Positions 53,445 to 61,951 of a stretch of 61,951 nucleotides of DNA are shown piece by piece. A program made the position numbers and the translations under genes. Location of the stretch: NCBI RefSeq assembly GCF_018682675.1, contig NZ_JAFMTR010000070.1, forward strand, positions 1 through 61,951. The letters run 5' to 3'. The notes beneath the pieces are model-generated. The model saw only the letters and a program-made list of their open reading frames with translations. It made no database searches and had not been told where the DNA came from. Source of the DNA: Sphingopyxis soli. Lineage in GTDB: Bacteria; Pseudomonadota; Alphaproteobacteria; Sphingomonadales; Sphingomonadaceae. How positions within the stretch are numbered: position 1 is the first letter of the stretch; each line of letters begins with the position of its first letter.

Positions 53445-53891
53445 ATGACCACCCCTGCGACCGCCAAATCCCCTCCGCTCAGCGACTATCTCTGTTTCGC
53501 GGTCTATTCGGCGAACCTTGCCTTCGGGCGCGCCTACCGGCCGGTGCTCGAACCGCTCGGGCTCACCTACACACAGTATGTAGCGCTCGTCGCGCTGTGG
53601 GAGCAGGACGATCAGACGGTCGGGAGCCTTGGCGAAAAGCTGTTCCTCGAATCGAACACGCTGACCCCGATCCTCAAGAAGCTCGAGCAGATGGGCTTCG
53701 TCGAACGCCGCCGCGATCCCGCCGACGAGCGGCAGGTCCGCATCCGCCTGACAGCGAAGGGCCGCGATCTGCAGGACGAATGTATCGGCGACAAGCTGAT
53801 CGAGGCAACCGGCCTCGGCGGCGATTTCGCCAAGGTGCAGAAAGCGATCGCGACGCTGCGCGACAATCTGCTGGCGTCGACGGCGCCCTGA
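53445..53891 (+). CDS. ohrR: MarR-family organic peroxide sensor
   Basis: A 148-residue MarR-type regulator. The N-terminal DYLCFAVYSANLAFGRAYRP carries the redox-reactive cysteine in the position found in OhrR. The winged helix includes GEKLFLESNTLTPILKKLE and VERRRDPADERQVRIRLT. Reduced OhrR represses ohr; oxidation of the cysteine releases it. ATG 53445 has GAGAGGA 6 bases upstream; the longer frame to 53385 lies in the hairpin. It lies 103 bases after ohr on the same strand. Confidence 0.93.
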   Translation: MTTPATAKSPPLSDYLCFAVYSANLAFGRAYRPVLEPLGLTYTQYVALVALWEQDDQTVGSLGEKLFLESNTLTPILKKLEQMGFVERRRDPADERQVRIRLTAKGRDLQDECIGDKLIEATGLGGDFAKVQKAIATLRDNLLASTAP

Positions 53892-54004
53892 TCGCACTTG
53901 CAGCGGCCATGGCGCCAGAACCGCCGTCCTGTGCCAGCACGGCGGTTCACAAAGGCCGCCGCGCTGGCTAGGCTTGCCCGCCCATCTAAATCGGAAGGCT
54001 TTTC

Positions 54005-55651
<1,647 letters not shown>

Positions 55652-55671
55652 AGGACGCCGCGCGTTTTCGG

Positions 55672-57141
55672 TCAGAAAAGCCCCGGCAACTCGCGCTGCG
55701 CCGCGCGCGGGGCTTGCGCGATCAGCATTTCGGGCTCGGCCGCCAGTGTTCTCCCGCCGCGCGCGAGCGCGCCCGCCGATGCCTCGGCGATACGCGTGGT
55801 GCAGGCGTTGCCCGCGAGAAAGTCGATCGCGGCGCGCAGCGACGCCTCGCGCGGATCACCGAGCGGGAAGGACGGATCGTCCGCCGCCGCGCAGCTGTTC
55901 GATATCTTGGGCGCGAGCCCGCCATAATAATCGCTTTGCCCGGTCGCATTGCCGGTCGCGAAGGCGATGACGCGGATGCGATCGTCGCATTCGGCCTTGT
56001 CGAGCGCGATCTGGCCGACCGGCTTGCCATAGGTGTTGCTGCCGACGAGCGTCATATCGGCGCCGAGATAAGGCAACATCCCGTTGATCACGAGTTCCGA
56101 GGCCGAGGCGGTCGAGCCGGTGCCGATAAAGGCGATACGCGTCGGCGCGATCGATTGCGGTCTGGCTTCGAAGAAATGCCGGTCGTTCTCGGCCGATTTC
56201 GACGGACGGAAAAGCGTCTGCGAAAACAGCTCCGACGCGGTGCGATTCCGCCCCAGAAGGTCGCCCATCAGTTCCGCCGTGCTGACCAGCCCGCCGCCAT
56301 TATAGCGGAAATCGATCACCACATCGGTGATCCCCTGGTTGCGGAAGTTCAGGAACGCGGTTTCGAGCTGGGGGTCGGCCGAGCGGATGAAAGTGCGCAG
56401 GTTGATATAGCCGTAGTTGCGGCCGTTTTCGCTGATCACCTTGGCGCCATAGCGATCGGACACCGGGTCGATGTCATAGTCGGCCTTGGTGACCGACACC
56501 TCGCGCGTGCCCCCACCCGCGTCGACGATCCGCAGCACGCGGGTGACGCCGGGATCGCTCGGCCCCAGCGCGTTGGTGATGCCCGCCGTGCCTTCGCTCG
56601 CGACGATCGCGGCGATTGTCCGGATATTCGACGTCGCCGTTCCGATCCCGACGATCTGCGTGCCGCGGTCGAGGCCGGCGGCGAAGGCGGGCGCGCCCTC
56701 ATAGGCTTCGAGGATCGTGACGCGCTGGAGCGACGCATCGTAGCTCAGCCGCACTCCGAAACCCGCGCTCGACCCGCTGTTGTAGAAGGCATTCTCTTCT
56801 GCGATCGAGGTGATGTAGGTGAAATAGCGATCCTTGCCGAGCGCGCGCGCCGGCGCGACGAGCGCATCGATATAGGATTGGACGTCGGAATAGACCGCCG
56901 GATTCGCGCTGGTCGCGATATCGCCGGGGAACAGATACCATTCGTCGATCACCGCTTTGGCGAACGCCTGCCGCGCGGGCAGGCCGCAACTTGCGGTGGG
57001 CGCTGGAGTCGGGCTCGGCGTCGGCGTCACAGTGACCGGGCCGCTGCTTCCGCTGCCGCCCCCACCCCCGCCGCACGACGCGAGCATGAGCGCCGCGAGC
57101 GTCACGCCCGCGACCGACCGCCTTGACCCGTTCATTCGCAT
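55672..57141 (-). CDS. S41 family (C-terminal processing type) peptidase lipoprotein
   Basis: A 489-residue predicted lipoprotein with a lipobox around Cys23 (ALMLASC) and a Gly/Ser and Pro/Thr-rich linker. A PDZ-like region lies near GSSAGFGVRLSYDASLQ, and an S41 catalytic domain follows. The Ser is in GTGSTASASELV and the Lys in NTYGKPVGQIAL; VIDFRYNGGG is the preceding family motif. It probably cuts proteins in the periplasm. Start may be ATG 57141 or 57135. It is the only S41 gene in the window. Confidence 0.92.
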   Translation of the reverse strand: MRMNGSRRSVAGVTLAALMLASCGGGGGGSGSSGPVTVTPTPSPTPAPTASCGLPARQAFAKAVIDEWYLFPGDIATSANPAVYSDVQSYIDALVAPARALGKDRYFTYITSIAEENAFYNSGSSAGFGVRLSYDASLQRVTILEAYEGAPAFAAGLDRGTQIVGIGTATSNIRTIAAIVASEGTAGITNALGPSDPGVTRVLRIVDAGGGTREVSVTKADYDIDPVSDRYGAKVISENGRNYGYINLRTFIRSADPQLETAFLNFRNQGITDVVIDFRYNGGGLVSTAELMGDLLGRNRTASELFSQTLFRPSKSAENDRHFFEARPQSIAPTRIAFIGTGSTASASELVINGMLPYLGADMTLVGSNTYGKPVGQIALDKAECDDRIRVIAFATGNATGQSDYYGGLAPKISNSCAAADDPSFPLGDPREASLRAAIDFLAGNACTTRIAEASAGALARGGRTLAAEPEMLIAQAPRAAQRELPGLF

Positions 57142-57195
57142 ATCTCCCCGGTACGACCCAATATTATCTGTTGTGACCTCTATCGCCGATGAACC

Positions 57196-57909
57196 TCAAC
57201 CGTCCTCGCCGGCATCCGTGCTGCGTCCCTTGAAACCCTGCGCGATGACATAGAGTTCGGGCGACCCCTTGCGGCTCGCGGGGGGCTTCGCGTGCTTCAC
57301 CGTCGCGAAGTTGCGCTTGAGGACGGTCAGCAGCTCGCGGTCCGCGCCGCCCGCAAACACCTTGGCAACGAACGCGCCGCCCGGCTGGAGATTCCGGACC
57401 GCGAAGTCAGCGGCGGTCTCGGCGAGCGCGATGGTCCGCAAATGGTCGGTCTGCGGATGGCCGACGGTGTTCGCCGCCATGTCCGAAATGACCAGGTCGG
57501 GCGAGCTGCCCAGCGCCTCGATCAGCGCGTCCGGCGCCGCGTCGTCCATGAAATCCATCTCGAGGATTTCGACGCCTTCGATCGGCTCGCAGGGAAGCAG
57601 GTCGATCCCCGCGACACGGGCGCGGGGGTTCGCCTTGCGAACGACCTGCGACCAGCCGCCCGGCGTGATGCCCAGGTCGACGACCGCGCGCGATTTCTTG
57701 AGGAGGCCGAATTTCTCGTCGAGCTCGATCAGCTTGTACGCGGCGCGCGACCGATAGCCTTCGGCCTGCGCGCGCCGGACATAGGGATCGTTGAGTTGGC
57801 GTTGCAGCCAGCGCGTCGACGACGCGGTGCGCCGCCGCGCGGTCTTGACCCGTTCGTGCAGGCCGCCTCGGCCGCCCGAGCGGCCGCCTCCCCCCGTGCC
57901 CTTGCTCAT
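57196..57909 (-). CDS. rlmE: 23S rRNA 2'-O-methyltransferase RlmE
   Basis: A 237-residue FtsJ/RlmE methyltransferase that modifies U2552 in 23S rRNA during 50S assembly. Signatures: RAQAEGYRSRAAYKLIELDEKFGLL, VVDLGITPGGWSQV (SAM motif I), LVISDMAANTVGHPQTDHLRT and GGAFVAKVFAGG (read along the protein). A Gly/Arg-rich N-terminal tail of about 30 residues precedes the fold. ATG 57909 overlaps the ppx stop by 4 bases (ATGA), so the two are co-translated. Confidence 0.94.
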   Translation of the reverse strand: MSKGTGGGGRSGGRGGLHERVKTARRRTASSTRWLQRQLNDPYVRRAQAEGYRSRAAYKLIELDEKFGLLKKSRAVVDLGITPGGWSQVVRKANPRARVAGIDLLPCEPIEGVEILEMDFMDDAAPDALIEALGSSPDLVISDMAANTVGHPQTDHLRTIALAETAADFAVRNLQPGGAFVAKVFAGGADRELLTVLKRNFATVKHAKPPASRKGSPELYVIAQGFKGRSTDAGEDG

Positions 57910-59018
57910 TTGCGATGCTCGCGCCGGGTCACGGGCACGTCGCGGCCCTGCATCGCCAGCGTGCGCAGGATGCCCTCGCGGATGCCGCGATCGGCGACCC
58001 CGACACGCGCCGCGGGCCACAGATCGATGATGCTTTCGAGGATCGCGCAGCCCGCAACGACCAGATCGGCGCGCTCGCGTCCGATGCACGCGATGTCGGC
58101 CCGGGCGTCGAGGCTTGCTTCAGCGAGGCGGCGGCTGATGTCACGCATCGCATCGGCGGGGACCGCCAGCCCGTCGACCGCACGGCGGTCGTAGCGCGGC
58201 AGGTTGAGGAACACGCTGGCCAGCGTCGTCACCGTGCCGCTGGTGCCGAGCAGACGGAGCGGCTGGCCGGCGAAGCGCGTCGCGCGGTCGGCGAAGGCGG
58301 CGAAGGCGCTCTGCGTGACCTCGCGCATCCGCGCATAGCTCGCCTGCCGCGCGGGCAGGCTGTCTTCGCCCGGCGCGGCATGTTCGGTCAGCGAGACGAC
58401 TCCCCACGGCACGCTGATCCAGTCGCGGATTTTCACGTCATGGTCGGAAACGTCGACGTGCATCAGCTCGGTCGAGCCGCCGCCGATGTCGAAGATCAGC
58501 GCGGGTCCGTCGCCCGGCTCCATGAGATTGTGGCACCCGAGCACGGCGAGTCGCGCTTCCTCGGCGGCGGAAATGATGTCGAGCGCAATCCCCGTCTCGC
58601 GCTTGACGCGGGCAGCGAGTTCGGCGCCGTTCGAGGCGCGGCGGCATGCTTCGGTCGCGACCGCGCGCGACAGGGTGACATGGCGGCGGCGCAGCTTGTC
58701 GGCGCAGATCGCGAGCGCGGCGACGGTGCGGTCCATCGCGGCGTCGCTGATCCGGCCGGTCGCATGCAATCCTTCACCCAGGCGCACGATCCGCGAGAAA
58801 GCGTCGATGACGACGAGTTCGCCGTCCTGCGGGCGCGCGATCAGCAGCCGGCAATTGTTGGTCCCGAGGTCGATGGCGGCATAGCTACGGGGCCGGACAA
58901 CCGGCACCGGACGGGACGGAGAATCCCCCTTTTGAATTCGCTTCGCCGGCGGGCCGGGCCGCGGCGATCGCCCTGATGGCGCTGCCATTTGCCGCATGGC
59001 TATGTTGACCTGTCTCAA
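57906..59018 (-). CDS. Exopolyphosphatase / pppGpp phosphatase (Ppx/GppA family)
   Basis: A 370-residue member of the Ppx/GppA phosphatase family. The ASKHA-type phosphate loops are AAIDLGTNNCRLLIA and FDIGGGSTELMHV, and RLGEGLHATGRIS lies between. It lacks the long C-terminal HD domain of E. coli Ppx and GppA, as is usual in alphaproteobacteria. It degrades polyphosphate or pppGpp; sequence does not decide which. The start is uncertain (59018, 58997 or 58988), because the first 45 residues are a poorly conserved basic tail. Confidence 0.9.
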   Translation of the reverse strand: MRQVNIAMRQMAAPSGRSPRPGPPAKRIQKGDSPSRPVPVVRPRSYAAIDLGTNNCRLLIARPQDGELVVIDAFSRIVRLGEGLHATGRISDAAMDRTVAALAICADKLRRRHVTLSRAVATEACRRASNGAELAARVKRETGIALDIISAAEEARLAVLGCHNLMEPGDGPALIFDIGGGSTELMHVDVSDHDVKIRDWISVPWGVVSLTEHAAPGEDSLPARQASYARMREVTQSAFAAFADRATRFAGQPLRLLGTSGTVTTLASVFLNLPRYDRRAVDGLAVPADAMRDISRRLAEASLDARADIACIGRERADLVVAGCAILESIIDLWPAARVGVADRGIREGILRTLAMQGRDVPVTRREHRK

Positions 59019-59105
59019 TCACGCGTCCGCGCGAAGCCGCGAACGTGCACTTGACGTCAAACTAGGCGGCGGCGGCCCGGTTGGCAACCCCGCCGTCCCG
59101 GCAGC

Positions 59106-59137
59106 AAAAGCCCCGCCCGGCGGAGGCCGGACGGGGC
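59106..59137 (-). terminator. Rho-independent terminator of the glycine-zipper gene
   Basis: GCCCCG-CCCGGC (59110-59121) pairs with GCCGG-A-CGGGGC (59126-59137) around a 4-base loop with one extra base. On the minus strand it is followed by TTTTG. It lies 38 bases after the stop of the glycine-zipper gene. Confidence 0.8.
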
Positions 59138-59175
59138 AAAGGGAGGGAAGAGACTTTATTGGGGTTCGGGTCTGC

Positions 59176-59580
59176 TTAGCGGCAGCCGTCATTACCCTTG
59201 TCGATCGCACGGCCGGCGATCGCGCCGACGGCGCCGCCGATGATCGTGCCGACGGTCTTGTCGCCGCGGCCTGCGATTTCGTGGCCGGCGAGGCCGCCCG
59301 CGATCGCACCGATCACGGTTCCGCCGGTGCCATTGTCGCACTGGCGATAGTTGCGGCGGCTGCCCTGATAATAGCGGCGGTCGTTACGATAATCGCGACG
59401 GTCATAGCGGTCGCCACGGCGGTCGTAGCGATCATAGCGACGATGGTCGCGATCATAGCTCGCCGAATAGGCGTCGTAGCCGCCGTTGTAATAGCCCGGC
59501 TGCGCTGCCGCCGGTGCCGCCATGCCCAGCGTCGCGGTCGACATCAGGGCGGCGAGGGAGAGGGTCACCATCTTTTTCAT
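59176..59580 (-). CDS. Glycine-zipper 2TM-domain protein
   Basis: A 134-residue exported protein with a signal peptide (MKKMVTLSLAALMSTATLGM, cleavage near AAAQ). An unusual central stretch is built of Asp-Arg-Tyr repeats (RYDRYDRRGDRYDRRDYR), and a glycine-zipper domain follows (GGTVIGAIAGGLAGHEIAG and GTIIGGAVGAIAGRAI). Glycine-zipper proteins of this type associate with the outer membrane, but their function is not settled. ATG 59580 is chosen because AAGGAG lies 8 bases upstream; the ATG two codons earlier is too close to that site. Confidence 0.88.
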   Translation of the reverse strand: MKKMVTLSLAALMSTATLGMAAPAAAQPGYYNGGYDAYSASYDRDHRRYDRYDRRGDRYDRRDYRNDRRYYQGSRRNYRQCDNGTGGTVIGAIAGGLAGHEIAGRGDKTVGTIIGGAVGAIAGRAIDKGNDGCR

Positions 59581-59748
59581 CTTCATTCTCCTTCATCTTG
59601 TGTCAGCCCTGTCGGGCGGTGGGTGGGTCGATGACGCTGTTCTGCCCGATTCGCTTTGAGCGAAGCCTGAACGCCGCTGTTGGCTAAGGTTCAGCTTTCC
59701 TTGCCTTCCGCTTGCGCCTTCCCGTCTTTGGGCTCTATCGCCCCGCCC

Positions 59749-60747
59749 ATGCGCCGCCTTTTGATCGCCGCCCTGATATTCGTCGCCATCGGCCCGGCGC
59801 CCGGCACACGGCAGGTGCGGCCCGTCGTCGACACCGCGTCGCAAGACATTGCGGTCCATGCGCTCGACTATCCGGCGAGGCGCGCCGGGGCGCTGCGCTT
59901 CGTTCGCGGCTGGCGGCTCGGCAGCTCCAACGCGATGTTCGGCGGCTTTTCATCGCTTGCGGCGACGGGGCCGGACCGGTTCCAGCTCGTCGCCGACAAT
60001 GGCTATTGGGCGCGCTTCGCGGTGCTGCCCGGCAACCGCGTCGCGGACGCGCGGATCGGCAAGATCCCGGTGCCCGGCGGCACTGCCGGGAAGAAGTCGA
60101 AAAGCGACGTCGAGGCACTGCTGTTCGATCCGGCAACGGGCCAAAGCCGGATCGCGCTCGAGCAGGTGAACGAGGTCTGGCGCCTCGATCCGACGCTCGG
60201 GCGGGTCGAATCGCGCGCGGCGCTTCCGCAGCCGCACTGGCCCAAGAATAGCGGGCCGGAGGCGATGGCACGCCTGCCCGACGGGCGGATCGTCATCTTC
60301 TCCGAAAATGCCGACGACGACCCGCGCGGGCGCGAGGCGCTGCTGTTCGAGGGCGATCCCGCGGTTCCGGGAACGCGCGCGCGGCGCTTCTATTATGATG
60401 CGGAAGGCAAGGGTGCGGTCAGCGATGCGACGACGCTTCCCGACGGGCGCATCCTGCTCGTGCACCGGCGGCTGGGTTTCGATCCGGTGTTCACGACGAC
60501 CGTCGCGATCGTCGATCCCGCCGCGATCCGCCCCGGCGCCGTCGTGCGATCACGGACGATCGGGCGCGTGCCGGGGGCGCTCGCGGACAATTACGAAGGC
60601 GCGGCGGTAACGACCGATGGCGCCCGGCTCTTTCTCTGGCTCGTCTCGGACGACAATTTCAATCGCTGGCAGCGAAGCCTGCTCGTCCAGTTCGAACTCG
60701 TCGGCCTGCCGGTTCGCGCACCGGACAGCAAAAAGGCCGCGCGGTAA
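59749..60747 (+). CDS. Esterase-like activity of phytase family protein
   Basis: A 332-residue exported protein (signal MRRLLIAALIFVAIGPAP). The body matches the phytase-like esterase domain: FGGFSSLAATGPDRFQLVADNG, DVEALLFDPATGQSRIALEQ, PKNSGPEAMARLPDGRIVIFSE and ADNYEGAAVTTDGARLFLWLVSDDNF (read along the protein). It is predicted to be a beta-propeller hydrolase; the substrate is unknown. ATG 59749 begins the signal peptide. Its last codons (KKAAR-stop) also encode the terminator of the opposite-strand rpmB gene. Confidence 0.9.
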   Translation: MRRLLIAALIFVAIGPAPGTRQVRPVVDTASQDIAVHALDYPARRAGALRFVRGWRLGSSNAMFGGFSSLAATGPDRFQLVADNGYWARFAVLPGNRVADARIGKIPVPGGTAGKKSKSDVEALLFDPATGQSRIALEQVNEVWRLDPTLGRVESRAALPQPHWPKNSGPEAMARLPDGRIVIFSENADDDPRGREALLFEGDPAVPGTRARRFYYDAEGKGAVSDATTLPDGRILLVHRRLGFDPVFTTTVAIVDPAAIRPGAVVRSRTIGRVPGALADNYEGAAVTTDGARLFLWLVSDDNFNRWQRSLLVQFELVGLPVRAPDSKKAAR

Positions 60748-60758
60748 ACCGGCGGCCT
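60729..60758 (-). terminator. Rho-independent terminator of rpmB, inside the end of the phytase-like gene
   Basis: AGGCCGC (60734-60740) and GCGGCCT (60752-60758) pair, and the loop pairs further as CGGT/ACCG. On the minus strand the hairpin is followed by TTTTTGC. It lies 26 bases after the rpmB stop and overlaps the last six codons of the plus-strand gene. Confidence 0.85.
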
Positions 60759-60783
60759 CCTGCAATTCGAAAAGCCTCGACGT

Positions 60784-61077
60784 TTAAGCGGCCTTTTCGG
60801 CCAGCTTCTTCGCGACTTCCTTCTTCAGCTTGCGGGCGTTCGCCGAAAGCTGCTCGTCCCCGGCCTTCAGCAGCCAGTTGTCGAGGCCGCCATTATGCTC
60901 GACCGAGCGCAGGCCGTGGGTCGACACGCGCAGCTTCACGCCCTTGCCGAGCGCGTCCGACAGCAGCGTCACATTCTGCAGGTTGGGCAGGAAGGTGCGC
61001 TTGGTCTTGTTGTTGGCGTGGCTGACATTGTGGCCAATCTGGCGGCCCTTGCCGGTCAGTTCGCAAATGCGCGACAT
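60784..61077 (-). CDS. rpmB: 50S ribosomal protein L28
   Basis: A 97-residue L28 of the longer alphaproteobacterial type. [27 protein letters not shown] at the N-terminus and [20 protein letters not shown] mid-protein are diagnostic (read along the protein). ATG 61077 has AGGAAG 8 bases upstream; the frame to 61188 is not conserved. It diverges from tadA, with 128 bases between the starts, and ends at a strong terminator. Confidence 0.97.
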   Translation of the reverse strand: MSRICELTGKGRQIGHNVSHANNKTKRTFLPNLQNVTLLSDALGKGVKLRVSTHGLRSVEHNGGLDNWLLKAGDEQLSANARKLKKEVAKKLAEKAA

Positions 61078-61205
61078 CGTCTTCTTCCTCGAATCAATGG
61101 GCGGCGTCCGGGGTGGGCCAGAAGGCACCGAAAGGACCGGATGGGCCGGGAAAGGCGCGCGCTTATCGGCTTGCCGGAGATTCGTCAAGCGATTAGCGGG
61201 GACAA

Positions 61206-61661
61206 ATGGCTCGATTTCCCCTTCCCGAACCGATGCGCCGCGCGCTCGACTTGGCGCGGATAGCCGCCGACTGGGGCGAAGTGCCCGTCGGCGCGGTGAT
61301 CGTCAAGGATGGCAACATCATCGCCGAAGGCCATAACCGCCCCCGCGAATCGCACGATCCGACCGCGCACGCCGAAATCGTGGCGATTCGCGCCGCGGCG
61401 GCCAAGCTGGGCAACGAACGCCTCGACGGCTGCGACCTCTTTGTCACGCTCGAGCCCTGCGCGATGTGCGCCGGAGCCATCGCGCACGCCCGAATCGCGC
61501 GCCTCTATTATGGCGCCGACGATCCGAAGGGCGGGGCGGTCGTCCACGGCCCGCGCACCTTCGCCCAGCCGACCGTGCATCACCGCCCCGAAATCTATGA
61601 CGGCATCGGCGCGGGCGAAGCGGCAACGCTGCTGAAGGACTTTTTCGCCGCACGGCGGTGA
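61206..61661 (+). CDS. tadA: tRNA-specific adenosine deaminase
   Basis: A 151-residue cytidine-deaminase-fold enzyme that converts A34 to inosine in tRNA-Arg. [16 protein letters not shown] carries the zinc His and catalytic Glu, and [16 protein letters not shown] the two zinc cysteines. [27 protein letters not shown] is the usual N-terminal signature (read along the protein). Start is ATG 61206. It is essential in many bacteria. Confidence 0.94.
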   Translation: MARFPLPEPMRRALDLARIAADWGEVPVGAVIVKDGNIIAEGHNRPRESHDPTAHAEIVAIRAAAAKLGNERLDGCDLFVTLEPCAMCAGAIAHARIARLYYGADDPKGGAVVHGPRTFAQPTVHHRPEIYDGIGAGEAATLLKDFFAARR

Positions 61662-61951
61662 GTCCGGCGCTGTCTGCCGCGGCCGGGAAGCCGCCATGCT
61701 TTCGCTGGTGATCGCGAGCTGGATTTTTCAAAGTTCAGGAAAGTTCAGCCTTATGCGCCGCCGGTTTGGGACCGGGAGGATTGGCGAACGCCCCTTGCTC
61801 GCCTCGCCGCGGCGCAACCGCTGTCAGCTGCCAGACGGACGCTGACACAGCCGGATAATGTAGGAAAGGCCCATTTGAAGGCGTGTCGGCTTTGGGGTGG
61901 ATTCCAGCCTTTCAATTCTCGTCATGCTGAACTCGTTTCAGCATCCATGGG
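61662..61951. other. Region after tadA to the window end
   Basis: A 290-base stretch with no gene that I can support. It holds a short direct repeat AAGTTCAG (twice near 61729-61747). At the end is a hairpin ATGCTGAA-CTCGT-TTCAGCAT (61924-61944), the half of a dispersed repeat common in sphingomonads, cut by the window edge. No tRNA-like T-arm motif was seen. Confidence 0.5.
61915..61951. repeat. Truncated dispersed repeat, family D
   Basis: An 8-bp-arm hairpin (ATGCTGAA / TTCAGCAT) preceded by CTCGTC and followed by CCATGG. It has the look of the 'CGTCATGCTGAAC...' class of dispersed elements. The partner half lies outside the window. Confidence 0.55.

Overview
This 62-kb window is a high-GC chromosomal segment from an alphaproteobacterium, most likely a Sphingopyxis-like member of the Sphingomonadales. 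The signs are two large TonB-dependent receptors, a crtY-crtI / crtB carotenoid locus, an atpHAGDC operon without the F0 genes, an NDUFA12-type complex I protein beside aat and DUF2155, DUF2093 and DUF3297 proteins, and dispersed inverted repeats typical of this order. The order is well supported; the genus is inference. Most of the window is core chromosome. I saw no rRNA, tRNA, CRISPR array, intact insertion sequence or prophage.

Layout. 1-9.1 kb: TonB receptor, M23 lipoprotein, DUF2093, xseA diverging from purD through overlapping start codons, a membrane-anchored HhH protein and an epoxide-hydrolase-like enzyme. 9.3-13.9 kb: AraC regulator, LtrA and a small membrane protein, then a second pair with overlapping divergent start codons (small membrane protein / serine hydrolase), then dienelactone hydrolase. 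14.2-20.6 kb: the F1 operon atpH-A-G-D-C, interrupted by three extra same-strand genes, one at each of the junctions A/G, G/D and D/C. 20.7-26.2 kb: solitary CpaF-like ATPase, methyltransferase-like lipoprotein, aat overlapping antisense with DUF2155, NDUFA12-like, DUF192, recX. 26.3-34.2 kb: fatty acyl-AMP ligase, GGDEF/EAL protein, CHAP protein, DUF3297, second TonB receptor.

34.3-39.5 kb is the most accessory part: hemerythrin protein, an HTH protein of unknown function with an inverted repeat against its ribosome-binding site, and a single-chain restriction-modification enzyme diverging from a small unknown gene. 39.5-44.2 kb: pseudouridine synthase, typA, TPR protein, MTA/SAH nucleosidase, NadR-type kinase. 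44.2-50.2 kb: pnuC, crtB, LOG-family protein, crtI and crtY on one strand; hydroxylase and DUF2141 protein on the other. 50.3-61.9 kb: S9, M28 and S41 peptidases around an ohr-ohrR peroxide module that lies beside a broken CorA transporter remnant; then rlmE, ppx, glycine-zipper protein, phytase-like protein, rpmB and tadA.

How the genes work together. crtB, crtI and crtY make beta-carotene from GGPP, and the divergent di-iron hydroxylase may oxidise the product or a membrane lipid. PnuC with the NadR-type kinase is a nicotinamide-riboside uptake and trapping pair, coupled to crtB by a start-stop overlap. Ohr and OhrR are an effector and sensor for organic peroxides. The best candidate for something undescribed is the interrupted ATP synthase operon: one probable orphan immunity protein (Imm39-like) and two exported proteins of unknown function sit between essential F1 genes with almost no spacing.
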